Assembly (NCBI GenBank): GCA_022570795.1
Contig: JAKUDP010000001.1
Span: 2,418,001 to 2,482,000, forward strand
Length of the DNA stretch: 64,000 bases
Direction of reading: 5' to 3'
DNA from: Sphaerulina vaccinii
Taxonomy: Eukaryota; Ascomycota; Dothideomycetes; Mycosphaerellales; Mycosphaerellaceae
A program made the position numbers and the translations under genes. Positions within the stretch are counted from its first letter, which is position 1; every line of letters starts with the position of its first letter. This document shows, piece by piece, positions 1 through 9,871 of this stretch. The notes under the pieces were generated by a model that was not told where the DNA came from, searched no databases, and worked only from the letters and a program-made list of their open reading frames with translations.

Positions 1-59
1 GGACAAGTCGCGTGTCAAACATCATCCAGCTAATCACCGAACAATAGCCTGTAAGAGCT

Positions 60-1175
60 ATGGCATCTCCGACCAAGCACGTCCTTCGGCTGCGTAGGAC
101 AGACGACAAGAACGCTGAGCACCTGCTCATCAATATCGCTAAGAAGGGGCGAAATGACCTGGACTTGAAGCTCATTGGCACGGACAAGGAAAAATTGTTC
201 GTTGTATCATTTGCAGAGGCCGACACCAAAGCGTACCAGGATCGCAATTTCAAAGGCAATTTCGAAGAATGGAAGACTCTCCTCAAGTTCGCTTTGCTCC
301 ATCGCCAACCAGAAGCCCCTTTACCAGAGTCTTTGCAAGGAGTGGAGACTGTTGCTGCCCTCAGCGGATCCACCGCCACGATCACCATTCGGAAAATGGT
401 CCAGGGAATTGCCCATAAACTAGGCACGATATCTATGCAGAAGTCAGATGTCGAGGTCGACACCCTTGATTGGGTGGAGACTGCTGCTGCTGAAGCTGAC
501 GGACTTCGAACGCAGCTAGAAGAATTGCAGGTTTCTGTGGAGACACAGAAGGACGCTGTCGCTAAGCTGACCACGGAGCTGGACATGCTAGTCAGGGCCA
601 AAAAGGCACACGAGGAGGAACTACTCAGCAAGTTTGCCACATTATTGAATGCCAAGAAATTGAAGATCCGTGATCAGCAACGACTTCTCAATGGTGCGAA
701 GATTGACCCAGAGGCTGCGAAGGAGGTGAGTCGTACGCGGTCGACGAAAACTTCCAGGAAGGCAGGTTCCTCTCGAGGTGGAAAGCGAAAAGCCAAAGAG
801 GCCTCCGTATCGCTCTCTGAGGACGAAGATGCAGCAGATGACGATAGTGCCACTGTCAACGGGTCCGATGATGGTGGATCGAGACACGATCAAGTGACAC
901 CCGAGCCAGAGGAGTCTGAGTCGCCTGCCGAGATGGAAGATGCAGCCGAGGAGGTTGCCGCCTCCAGAAGCACAGCTGCTGCTTCTGCGTCTTCGCATAG
1001 AGGTTCACAAGGGCGAACTGGACGTAGTCAAAAAATTGAGCCAATGGGTGTCGATGAGGAACCACCATCACGCAAGGCACCGACCAGAAAGATGCCCTCA
1101 AGGGCGAAAGAGCCCACGCCGCCCCCAGCTACGAATGCTAACGACGATGACGATGAAACGGATGACGAGCTATGA
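60..1175 (+). CDS. XRCC4/Lif1-like DNA ligase IV cofactor
   Basis: Single-exon gene, 371 aa. In this family the protein stabilises DNA ligase IV and bridges broken ends during non-homologous end joining in the nucleus. Residues 1-115 fit the XRCC4 beta-sandwich head. Residues about 140-215 form a heptad-rich coiled coil ending in the family-like stretch LLNAKKLKIRDQQRLL (195-210). The rest is a low-complexity acidic and basic tail with nuclear-localisation-like clusters (for example GGKRKAK) and a DDDDETDDEL end. The start is the first ATG after a stop and gives a complete head domain. Paralogous folds such as XLF and PAXX are less likely, because the coiled coil is long and the LNxKKxKIR motif is present. 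Confidence 0.82.
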   Translation: MASPTKHVLRLRRTDDKNAEHLLINIAKKGRNDLDLKLIGTDKEKLFVVSFAEADTKAYQDRNFKGNFEEWKTLLKFALLHRQPEAPLPESLQGVETVAALSGSTATITIRKMVQGIAHKLGTISMQKSDVEVDTLDWVETAAAEADGLRTQLEELQVSVETQKDAVAKLTTELDMLVRAKKAHEEELLSKFATLLNAKKLKIRDQQRLLNGAKIDPEAAKEVSRTRSTKTSRKAGSSRGGKRKAKEASVSLSEDEDAADDDSATVNGSDDGGSRHDQVTPEPEESESPAEMEDAAEEVAASRSTAAASASSHRGSQGRTGRSQKIEPMGVDEEPPSRKAPTRKMPSRAKEPTPPPATNANDDDDETDDEL

Positions 1176-2075
1176 GAGATGAGAGATGACATTATGGAGA
1201 TGAGCACGAAGAAAGCATACAATGGTGCCTGTTCTGTATTGGATTGATAGATGGGAAAAGTGGTTTGCAGCTGTGAGGTTGTCGTCTTCAAGCCAAAATA
1301 GGGCAGCTACTGCAGGGGACGGACGCAAGCCTCGATGCGACATACCGGAGTGTGTAACCGTGCAGAACCAGACCGGCGGAACGGTTCACGGATGTCGACA
1401 TGAGGGCTTCTGACTTGTATATATCGAGTGCACACGCAGAAATGGAGAAGGAGAGTTGGAGACTGTCTGCTTTGTTACAGCTCGCGGTAAAGTGGAGCTT
1501 AGCACCAGAACCAGACCTTGTAGATGGCGTGGACCAACAATGATGTTCCGCCAAGCGTGATGTTCTGCGCTCGTGAGATGCGGGAAGATGTATCAAGGTC
1601 AGAGCTACGAAGAGTCTGAGTGACGCACAGTGAGACAATAACATCGATCGCGTGTGCGTGTGCGTGTGCATGTGCAGTAGGAAGGTCGCATTGCTGTCGC
1701 CCTGCTCTGCTTCGGAAGTATTGTCGATCAGATGCCGCCAACCGATGAACATCCTAAGCTCACATCGTGAACCCTCTTTCATAGTTACTGTATCGCTTAC
1801 AACAACCACTCCATACCGCGGACTTCACTTGCACATACCGACATTACACAACCACGTGCACAGCAACGGCCACAATCGGACGTGTTTCACTGTTGCTGCG
1901 ACAATCAAGACAGCAATATCGCTACTCTGCGACTGTTTCCGGTCGCTTCTCCCACTATCACCGCCATCTCCAGAAAACAACTTCGCGCTGAGCACGCCCA
2001 ATGCTGCGCGCTCCCTCGACATCACTTCGACCTCCATGATCTATTCATAGCATCCAGCGTCACCTCTGCGCGATC
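1176..2075. other. Intergenic, 0.9 kb
   Basis: This holds the 3' region of the XRCC4-like gene and the promoter and 5' UTR of the Ebp1-like gene. I see a short GTGTGC-type microsatellite (listed separately) and no convincing gene. Confidence 0.6.
1651..1676. repeat. GTGTGC microsatellite
   Basis: About three to four imperfect copies of GTGTGC between two tandem genes. No function is apparent. Confidence 0.8.
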
Positions 2076-4709
2076 ATGCCTGGTATCGCACACGAGGCAC
2101 AAGACAAACCGCCCAGCACCGCAACATGGATGCCCAACAAAGACGAGCAAGCCGACCTCGACGCCATCGACACGAAACTGCAGCGCATGCGCGATCATAT
2201 TGCTACCGATCCCTATGTCATGACCATACCACAAGACGTGGAGCCGCGATATCACCACCACTACGAGGCACAGGCGAAGCAATGGCTGTACAGCACGCCA
2301 TTCGAGGAGGGCGAGCACGAGGCGACCCAGTATTTGACCTTTCACTACCACGAGCCGGGCAAGGAGATGTATATGTTGCATAGCAGTCGTCCAATTAGAG
2401 AATCTAGTGGCAGTCAGGACAAGCCACGACCTAGCACGGGCACGAGTACTCCCAACCCTGGACCCAAGAAGAAGATCAGCTTCAGCGCATACAAGAGAGG
2501 AAAGCAGAACGGCGAGGCAGCGACTCCAGAACGCGATCCGCTGAAGAATGCGGATGCGCCGGCAAAGCAGGCTGCGGTGAAAGGGCCTATTGAGCGGGTC
2601 AAGGCAGAGACACAGGAAATGCTTGCAGCAGTGGCAGAAGAGAGTGAAGAAGAGCAGAAAGTGCAGAAAGAGAAGTCGCCTGAGCATGGAGACCTGAAGC
2701 GCAAGAGGCCAGAAGGAAATGAAGTGAGAAAGGCAGGATTAAATGAGCCCAGCCTTAAGAAGCAGAAGATGGAGAGCAAAGTGGCCAAGGACGACACAGC
2801 ACGATACCAGAAGGACACAGCTGTGCTATCCCAATCCAAGATGCCCAACGGACATATGCTGGAGGACTCCGGTCTACCTCCTCGACTTTCTCCCGGCATG
2901 CCACCTCGATTGTCACCTGGGCTGCCTGACAAATTGTCGCCATTGCACAACGCGCATGCATCTATGGACGGATCGACAGACTTGCCAGAAATGCTTCCGG
3001 CACGGCTGTCTCCTGCTCTTCCAGAAAACATCATCAAAGCTTTAAAAGCTCGCAACAGCCTACGTTCATCGTCTCAGGCTTCGAATCCGCCGGCATCGAG
3101 CACAATCTTCAAGGATAAGAATGGCAAACTCACGCCAATGAAGAAGGCTGAAGGTGTAAGCAAGCACAAGTCTCCAGCTCCACGCAATGGCTTTCGCGCA
3201 AGTTCCAGTAGCCCGGCTGTTCGATCTGAGGTTGAGTCCAAAGTCGCTGCCACGTCGGCACCACGAGTGGAAAGTCCTGAACACTCGCAAGACGATGAGA
3301 TCGTGGTCGCCAAATCTTCGAAAGCGAAGAATGCTGAGAAGTCAGATCTTCCAGGGACGCCAGTATCGATCAAGAAAGTCAAGAAGACAGAAGACATAGA
3401 AAAGCCCACTTTGGTCGTCCGGTTGAAGTATGGACGTAGTCGCCGAGAGAATGTTCTGCGAATCCTGAAAATGCGCTCGAAACCTCACAAGAGCATGCTG
3501 TTGTCAACCAGCACAAGTGAGGAGTTGAGCGCATCGACCAAAGTCGTGGACAAGCGCGACGAAGATCGTAAGGACGACTCAGCTAAACTCAAGGGAGTTG
3601 CACAAAAGGTTGGACCAGTGAGGAAGGATAAGAGAGAAGCGGTGGAAGAGACGACTGCAAGGAAACCGGAGAAGACAGTGCCTAGGCAGTCCGAAAAGAG
3701 GCCAGTCAAGCCGCCAGAGAACCCGACGTCTCCGCCGAAACGAAAGCCCGAAGATGACAGGCAAGGACCTTCCACTAAGCGTAGGAAATTCGAGGCCTCC
3801 GATGCACATAAGGAACCCTCTACACCAGCGCCTCGAGAAATGGATTCCCCAATGGTACCCAAGTCGGGACAGCAGAGCACACCAGGCACACGCAGCAATT
3901 TCTTGTCGCAAGCAATGAAGCGAGAGCTTTCACAGGACAGCAGTGTCACGCAGACTCCACCAGCAGCAGCGAACACTCCAAGTGTAAACGGCAACGTTCA
4001 GACTAATGGTAGCACTCGGCCACCATCTAGTCAGCCAAGCAGTAAGACGCCTAAGCAGAACGCCTTTGAAGTGGAGCAGAAACGATTCGAGGACCTTGGG
4101 CGATCGCTCAAGCACTCTGCCACGGCTCATCTCCATCACTTACCACAGACTGGCCTCGACCAGAAACTGGCAGCGATCAAAGCCGCAGAATCACTCTTGT
4201 GTTATCTCCTAGCTTTCGCCTGTGCCGATGAAGCGAACGCATACGCAGATCCCAAACGAGCACCCGTGTACAGGAACTGGTGCAGCTTAAATGGTTTCTA
4301 CCAATTCGTCAAACATACATCCGCGGCCTTCTCCCCCATCAACGGCCTAGTATGCGCTTTAGGCATAGTCTTTAATGCGCGAGTTCTCGAAATCAGCACT
4401 GTTGTTCCTGACCCGCCTAAACAAGAGACTCTAATCGATACTGCTTTGCTGCTCAGAAAAGCCGTGACTGGATTGGAAGATAAGCTCGACATCGACACAC
4501 TGCAGGAAGTTTTCCCAAGGACTTGGAAGGAACGAACAAAGAAATTACCGCTCGAAGATAAGTTGGAGCCGAACAAGCTCGCTGGACCATATAAGCTACC
4601 GATTGGTTACGCGACTAGTCCTGTCAGAGCGGCGAGAGCTGGTCATGCTATGTTGAGGGAGTGGATGGATAGGGAGAAGATTGATTATCAGTTGAAGTTG
4701 AAGCTCTGA
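2076..4709 (+). CDS. Ebp1/AFF-like ELL-binding elongation scaffold
   Basis: Single exon, 877 aa. The best match I recognise is the fungal Ell-binding protein Ebp1, which is related to the metazoan AFF scaffolds of the super elongation complex and so acts with ELL/EAF on RNA polymerase II. Three blocks support this. A short N-terminal motif, KKKISFSAYKRGK, lies at about 131-143. A central basic motif, LVVRLKYGRSRRENVLRIL, is typical of fungal homologues. An alpha-helical C-terminal domain of about 200 aa (about 665-870) begins FEVEQKRFEDLGRSLKH. The middle is disordered, rich in K, S and P, and carries repeated PxRLSPGxP units near residues 268-310. The start ATG at 2076 is the first in frame. 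The family call rests on remembered motif similarity. Confidence 0.7.
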   Translation: MPGIAHEAQDKPPSTATWMPNKDEQADLDAIDTKLQRMRDHIATDPYVMTIPQDVEPRYHHHYEAQAKQWLYSTPFEEGEHEATQYLTFHYHEPGKEMYMLHSSRPIRESSGSQDKPRPSTGTSTPNPGPKKKISFSAYKRGKQNGEAATPERDPLKNADAPAKQAAVKGPIERVKAETQEMLAAVAEESEEEQKVQKEKSPEHGDLKRKRPEGNEVRKAGLNEPSLKKQKMESKVAKDDTARYQKDTAVLSQSKMPNGHMLEDSGLPPRLSPGMPPRLSPGLPDKLSPLHNAHASMDGSTDLPEMLPARLSPALPENIIKALKARNSLRSSSQASNPPASSTIFKDKNGKLTPMKKAEGVSKHKSPAPRNGFRASSSSPAVRSEVESKVAATSAPRVESPEHSQDDEIVVAKSSKAKNAEKSDLPGTPVSIKKVKKTEDIEKPTLVVRLKYGRSRRENVLRILKMRSKPHKSMLLSTSTSEELSASTKVVDKRDEDRKDDSAKLKGVAQKVGPVRKDKREAVEETTARKPEKTVPRQSEKRPVKPPENPTSPPKRKPEDDRQGPSTKRRKFEASDAHKEPSTPAPREMDSPMVPKSGQQSTPGTRSNFLSQAMKRELSQDSSVTQTPPAAANTPSVNGNVQTNGSTRPPSSQPSSKTPKQNAFEVEQKRFEDLGRSLKHSATAHLHHLPQTGLDQKLAAIKAAESLLCYLLAFACADEANAYADPKRAPVYRNWCSLNGFYQFVKHTSAAFSPINGLVCALGIVFNARVLEISTVVPDPPKQETLIDTALLLRKAVTGLEDKLDIDTLQEVFPRTWKERTKKLPLEDKLEPNKLAGPYKLPIGYATSPVRAARAGHAMLREWMDREKIDYQLKLKL

Positions 4710-5037
4710 GGTTTTGAGCTATGACCTGTATTTTAGCAATGGTGTTTGTGATGAGATTGGCACAGTACACTGGAGAATACCAGGAAGGGGACATGAGACG
4801 CTCGTTGTTCTGATATTTGGATGCTCGACCTTTTTGCGTCTGAAGCTGAAATTACGATACCCACAGTGAGTTTGACCAACTCTCGCGACGATGATATAGA
4901 TAGGGAGAAGACATGACCATGAAACCATTACGCAGCCAGTACAGTTCAGTCCATCTCACATGTGACAGTTATGCAGCCGTTGATCTAATTCGTATTGCAA
5001 CTCTGTGCTCTACTGTATCGTGATTTCTGGATTTCTA
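4710..5037. other. Convergent intergenic spacer
   Basis: The spacer between the convergent 3' ends of the Ebp1-like and acid phosphatase genes. I see no gene; it presumably holds both 3' UTRs and polyadenylation sites. Confidence 0.6.
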
Positions 5038-6546
5038 TCATACCACCTCTGACACACCCACGCCAGGCGGTGGCTCAATCTTAGCCGGGAACGCGCTGGT
5101 CCCTAGATTGCTTCTACATTCATCCTTCCAGTTCTTGGGCGTGACTAAGTCAGCAGCTTCCTTGAATGCCTTAAGTGTGCAGAATGTCTCATCGCCTTCG
5201 AGATGTCTCCCTGGAGCTTTGCAGAAAGGTAGCGCAACAGGTTGGTCATTGTATCTCAGACGAACGTAGTGGCCATCGAGCTTCTGCTTTGTCGACTGCG
5301 GCATGCTGTGCAGAGGTGTTCGAGCAGCAGTTTCGACGTCGACCTTGGATGATGAGGAGAAGAGGGAGGATAGCCAGGATGGCCCACTGCTGCTTGTCGG
5401 ATTGGATGAGGCATCTTTCGACTTGAAGAGTTCGAATGCGATTGATGAGGTGAAGTTGGGCCATTTACTCCTTTCGTATTCGAAGCCTCCTAGAGCTGCG
5501 AGTGCTGAGGCGATGGTAGTATCGTGGCAACCGGACATGCTGAAGTTCAATGGTTCTTCCTGACCTTCTTTTGGGACGCCTGTAGTGTGCTCGACCATTC
5601 TCTGTGTAAGGTCGCCAATCAATCCTCCTATGCCCAGTTTCCTGTACTCTGTGCTCTCTTGGTAGCCTGCAAACCACTCTTCCACGCAGATTCTGTCAAT
5701 GTTGGCGCGTACTGTATCATCGTAGAACTCTGAAGGTAGTTTTGTGTCTGGTCCGTGGGCTAGCGTAGCATTGATGCTGTCCATTACTCCACTGAGCCTT
5801 GGATGCGAATCGACCTTCACTACTGGGCTCTCCTTTGGCATCCACTTTCCAATCTCCTTGTTGACGTACTTCATCTCGTTCGAATCATTCCAAATATTGG
5901 CAGCTCGATCAGCGAAATGATGTGAGAGCTCAGCAAAACGCTTACATCCACCTTCGTTCGGGAAGAGAGTCTCGTCCTGGAAAGCTCGCTGCACGATTGC
6001 TGGAGGTAGAAGACCTGGTGATCGAGAGGCTGCTGGGTATAGACCAACGAAAGCTTGCTGTACACTCTCCAGCGCTCTCTGGATTGGCGTGGCCCTCAAG
6101 CTGACCTGTGATTTGGTCTGCTCGTCCAAGAAAGCAGGCAAGAAGCCGAGCTGATTGACATACAGAGTCCGGATTCGCTGTCCCAGTGCCAGTGTGGTCT
6201 CGCGTCCTCTATCTGTGAGCTCGCCCAACTGGCACACGGCATCAACCTCGCCTCTCTTGCCTGCTGCCAGCTTGGGCGTATCATTGGAACCGAACGTCTC
6301 CATCCTCCTCTTCCAGGCTAGAGTATCCCATGAGCCATCAGCAGCTAGGATTGTAGCCTTCAGCTCGTTCGCTGCTCTACAGTACGGCCAAGTGCCGTGG
6401 AGTCCAGCATTCGTGAAGCGTGCAGAGACGGGAGTACGCTCGCCATGTCGAAGGAGGATCTGGACTTGCTGCAGCTGGAGACTCGCTGGGTACAGTTTGG
6501 CCAGCTCGGCATCGCTGTATGGCGCTCGGGGAGTCAGTGTGGTCAT
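5038..6546 (-). CDS. Histidine acid phosphatase (branch 2)
   Basis: Single exon, 502 aa. Histidine phosphatases hydrolyse phosphomonoesters through a phosphohistidine. The branch-2 signature LLRHGERTPV lies at 31-40, with the nucleophilic His in RHG. The HD proton-donor motif GCHDTTIASALAALGG lies at about 339-354. There is no signal peptide, so unlike secreted fungal phytases it is probably intracellular or membrane-associated. A serine-rich insert (about 375-400) precedes the C-terminal region. The gene starts 275 bp from the PPR gene on the other strand, so the two probably share a divergent promoter. The substrate cannot be told from the sequence. Confidence 0.85.
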   Translation of the reverse strand: MTTLTPRAPYSDAELAKLYPASLQLQQVQILLRHGERTPVSARFTNAGLHGTWPYCRAANELKATILAADGSWDTLAWKRRMETFGSNDTPKLAAGKRGEVDAVCQLGELTDRGRETTLALGQRIRTLYVNQLGFLPAFLDEQTKSQVSLRATPIQRALESVQQAFVGLYPAASRSPGLLPPAIVQRAFQDETLFPNEGGCKRFAELSHHFADRAANIWNDSNEMKYVNKEIGKWMPKESPVVKVDSHPRLSGVMDSINATLAHGPDTKLPSEFYDDTVRANIDRICVEEWFAGYQESTEYRKLGIGGLIGDLTQRMVEHTTGVPKEGQEEPLNFSMSGCHDTTIASALAALGGFEYERSKWPNFTSSIAFELFKSKDASSNPTSSSGPSWLSSLFSSSSKVDVETAARTPLHSMPQSTKQKLDGHYVRLRYNDQPVALPFCKAPGRHLEGDETFCTLKAFKEAADLVTPKNWKDECRSNLGTSAFPAKIEPPPGVGVSEVV

Positions 6547-6820
6547 CTTGAATCAAGCCTCTCGGTAGGAGAGGCAGTTCTCATACGCTTATCATGTCGA
6601 GCGAGTGAAAGTCTGCAGAGATCAAACTACAATCAGACAAACAAGCAGTCTTCAGGCAACGGTGAGTAGTGAGACAGATGCCGACGTTTAGGCTTTGACA
6701 CATTGACACGTGAAGAACGCGGGATGTGGAGACACTTGCGGCGACCACGACAAGACTCGGGAGTGCGTCGATGTTTGGAGAGCTTGGAGCTTCTTCATCA
6801 CTGGCCAAGATGAATTCGCC
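6547..6820. promoter_or_regulatory. Divergent promoter, phosphatase/PPR
   Basis: A 274-bp spacer between two head-to-head start codons must hold the promoters and 5' leaders of both genes. I could not identify a specific motif. Confidence 0.45.
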
Positions 6821-9742
6821 ATGTCCATACCATATGTCTGCAGCGCATGTCGTCTTGCATCGCTGACCACGAGTATACGCGCCACTCAGCACCATATACG
6901 GACACTATCGCAGAGTACCACCAGGAATCAACAGGCGCAACGATTCGCACCCAATGGCCGGCGGGAGGATGGCAGCATTGGTGGTGGCAATGGCAGTGTC
7001 AGAGGACGATACTCAGGACGTGAGCTGAGACCAGAGCAACTGCTCACTCAGCTCGATCGACCAGCACCAGGACCACCTCGACAGCGAGGGGTACCACGAC
7101 ACAATCCACATACACATCGCCCTGTGCGACAGAATCGATACCAACCCGACGAACCGACCACGAAACACTTGTTTGCAGTGCCACTCCATGCTCAGAAGCT
7201 CGCAGAAGAGTTATCGAAGCATTCCGCTGCTGAAGACTGGCCGGCAACATGGCGAGTCCTGCAAGAACTGGCCAAAGCATATTCTACTGGCAATCCTAGC
7301 CATGCAGCACGCTTCTTAAACATTTCGGGGGTCTCAAATCATGTGGCGATACTGCTGCGTAGATCTGTTGAATCCTTGATGTCCAGCATACGCTCAGGGA
7401 TGGTCGATCCTGCGATGCCGACACCATACCAGATCCTGCTACTGCTTCACAATGCGTATGCATCAAAAGCACTATACTTGCGGCCAGTGATATGGAAACT
7501 GGCCGACTACCTCTGGAATGATCATGAAAACAGTGCTCGGTATGCGGGTCAATATGATGAGCAACTTCCCAGAGGTGTGGATGAGCTCGTGGGAATATGG
7601 AGATTATGCATAGGTGGAAACCTTTCCAGCAAGTCTCTAGGTGGAGATCGCGATGCGAAAGCTCGCGCCTTTGCATCCGTGGCTACTGAAGAGGAAGATT
7701 GGAGCTTCCTTCCGGCCACTACAGTCTTCAGCTCCTGGCATGACCGAAATTCGACCACTGTGCTCGAAGAAATGCTTAGTCTGTTAGTCCCAGAAGCTGC
7801 TGCGAAGCAAGATGATCCAGCTCGCAGCGACTATGCCAGTGCGGCTCTCATTACTCTGGATCTGCTGAAGACGACTCTACGGCCCAACAAAGAAGGGCAG
7901 AATGTACCGATGGCCACTCTCTCACGGTATGCTCCATTCGCGGGCCTGCTGGAAGCAATGCTAGAGGTGGCCTCATCGATTCGAGTGCCCCCGCTCTTGG
8001 ACACCAAGCTCTTTTCAGCAAGCGAGTCACACAAACACGAACTCAAAGCTATGCTTGCAAGACTAGGACTCAAGGGCTTTTCAAGCGACGCTGTAAGCTT
8101 CGCAGATGGAAAATGGGCTGGACTTTCGACGACAGACTCTGCTAGACGGAAAGTCGTTGACGCCGCGAGTGCACTGAGCTCCGGGAAGGTCGAAATGCCA
8201 TCGCAGGAAGCGAAAGCGACTGAGATGCCTGCAGTCGAGCGCTATACCGAGAAGCAGATTGGAAGACTGGTAAAGGCGATGCAGGGCAAAGACGTTGCGC
8301 AGGTTCCCAGGATCGTGCGAGAGGTGCACATACACGCAGCCACCCGAAGTGACGGCGAAACTTTGCCTGTCGATCTTTACGAGCACATGCTGCTCGCATC
8401 TCTTTCTCTGCGGGACACGAAGACCGCTGTGGAAGTATGGCAGAATATGACCCAACTGGGTATTGAGCCAACCATCAAGACATACACTGTGATGATGCGT
8501 GGATCACAGAACGCGCGCGACGTGAAAGGCATGGAAGCCTTCTTCCACAGAATGCGCCAAGCAGGGCTCCAGCCTGACGCCTATTCCTGGTCGATCCGCA
8601 TCTTTGGACTACTGAAGCTCAGAAGTGTCAGCACTGGCATGAAAGCATTGGATGAGATGGGCCAGGAGTGGTTCGCAGCAGCCAAGGCAAAGGCGTTTCC
8701 AGAAGGTACCGCAGCAGATACGAAGCAGCTAGCATCGAACAAGCACTTGGCCGCTGAGCTGATGAAAATGTATCCCGGGTCCATCGATGGCGTCCCTCGG
8801 CCAACTCTGGAGATCATGAACGCTGCAATGTCAGCTCTGGCCACCGCAAGACCCGAAGAAGTGCCCAAAGTCTTTAGCTGGGGCCGCTCCTTTGGCATCG
8901 AGCCTGATCTCTCCACATTCAATACCTTCATCAGCATCTCCATGAAGAGTAGACCAGAAGATGCTCTCGTAGTACTCCGCCAAATGCAAGACCGTGGCAT
9001 CGACGCCGACACCACAACCTGGACAGTCCTGCTCACCTCCTTGTTCGAAGGCGGCTTCCTCGACAACCTCTCCCACTCCGCTCAGCAAACCAAGATCATA
9101 GCCTTCATCGACGCCCTCTCCGACAAGTCCAACAATCTTCCCGGTATCAACTCAATGGGCTACGCTCTCATCACCGACCGTCTACTCAAACACTACCAAA
9201 ACCACTCCGCAGCTGCAGCAGTCTATTCGCATATGCTCTCTCACAACCACAAACCAACGCCACACATCTACACAATCCTCATGACATCCTACTTCGCCCG
9301 CCAGCCTCAACCCGACTTCTCCGCCATCGAAAAATTATGGCGTCAAATCCAAGACAACCATCAACAAATTGACACAATCTTCTACGATAGAATGATAGAA
9401 GGCTACGCTCAAAATCACCATCTTGTAGGCATCCGACCTATGGAAACCTTCCTCAACAGATGCCGGGAATCTGGCAAGAAACCTGGCTGGAAGGCTCTAG
9501 AGAATGTGGCAAGAGTTTATGCTGAGAGACAAATGTGGCAAAGGATGAGGACTCTAGTTGATGAGGCTAGGATTGCGATGAGGGATCAGACTGGTAGGTT
9601 AAGCAAGCATATGGAGAGGGAGTTCTGGGACTATGTGCATTCTACTGGACTGTTGAGGGAGGAGGGATATGTTACGAGACAGGACTTCAAGAAAGATCGC
9701 CCAGTGGGAAGTCCGTTGGAGAGAGCTGAGAGAGGTAGGTAG
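6821..9742 (+). CDS. Mitochondrial pentatricopeptide repeat protein
   Basis: Single exon, 973 aa from the chosen ATG. PPR proteins bind organellar RNA and control its processing, stability or translation. The open frame extends upstream to 6710, but the ATG at 6821 opens with MSIPYVCSACRLASLTTSIR, a basic, amphipathic, acid-free stretch that looks like a mitochondrial presequence. The N-terminal 150 residues are low complexity. PPR helix pairs are visible around residues 520-600 (YEHMLLASLSLRDTKTAVEV, then IEPTIKTYTVMMRG and LQPDAYSWSIRIFG), about 690-760 (IEPDLSTFNTFI, IDADTTTWTVLL) and about 800-900. The individual RNA target is not readable from sequence. It converges with the fatty alcohol oxidase gene, leaving 129 bp between them. 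Confidence 0.85.
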   Translation: MSIPYVCSACRLASLTTSIRATQHHIRTLSQSTTRNQQAQRFAPNGRREDGSIGGGNGSVRGRYSGRELRPEQLLTQLDRPAPGPPRQRGVPRHNPHTHRPVRQNRYQPDEPTTKHLFAVPLHAQKLAEELSKHSAAEDWPATWRVLQELAKAYSTGNPSHAARFLNISGVSNHVAILLRRSVESLMSSIRSGMVDPAMPTPYQILLLLHNAYASKALYLRPVIWKLADYLWNDHENSARYAGQYDEQLPRGVDELVGIWRLCIGGNLSSKSLGGDRDAKARAFASVATEEEDWSFLPATTVFSSWHDRNSTTVLEEMLSLLVPEAAAKQDDPARSDYASAALITLDLLKTTLRPNKEGQNVPMATLSRYAPFAGLLEAMLEVASSIRVPPLLDTKLFSASESHKHELKAMLARLGLKGFSSDAVSFADGKWAGLSTTDSARRKVVDAASALSSGKVEMPSQEAKATEMPAVERYTEKQIGRLVKAMQGKDVAQVPRIVREVHIHAATRSDGETLPVDLYEHMLLASLSLRDTKTAVEVWQNMTQLGIEPTIKTYTVMMRGSQNARDVKGMEAFFHRMRQAGLQPDAYSWSIRIFGLLKLRSVSTGMKALDEMGQEWFAAAKAKAFPEGTAADTKQLASNKHLAAELMKMYPGSIDGVPRPTLEIMNAAMSALATARPEEVPKVFSWGRSFGIEPDLSTFNTFISISMKSRPEDALVVLRQMQDRGIDADTTTWTVLLTSLFEGGFLDNLSHSAQQTKIIAFIDALSDKSNNLPGINSMGYALITDRLLKHYQNHSAAAAVYSHMLSHNHKPTPHIYTILMTSYFARQPQPDFSAIEKLWRQIQDNHQQIDTIFYDRMIEGYAQNHHLVGIRPMETFLNRCRESGKKPGWKALENVARVYAERQMWQRMRTLVDEARIAMRDQTGRLSKHMEREFWDYVHSTGLLREEGYVTRQDFKKDRPVGSPLERAERGR

Positions 9743-9871
9743 GGGTGGTTGATGGGATATGTATAGTTATGCGTATATGGGGTATATGTATATACTCGTT
9801 CTGACATGCCGAGATCTTCCTGCTGTATTCTTTACACTCTCTCTGTACATGGTGAAGTTCTTGCTGTTGGT

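Noticed and set aside
4748..4820. Possible box C/D snoRNA in the 3' flank of the Ebp1-like gene (GTGATGA ... CTGA)
   Set aside because: The would-be guide does not match any rRNA segment I know, and there is no terminal stem.
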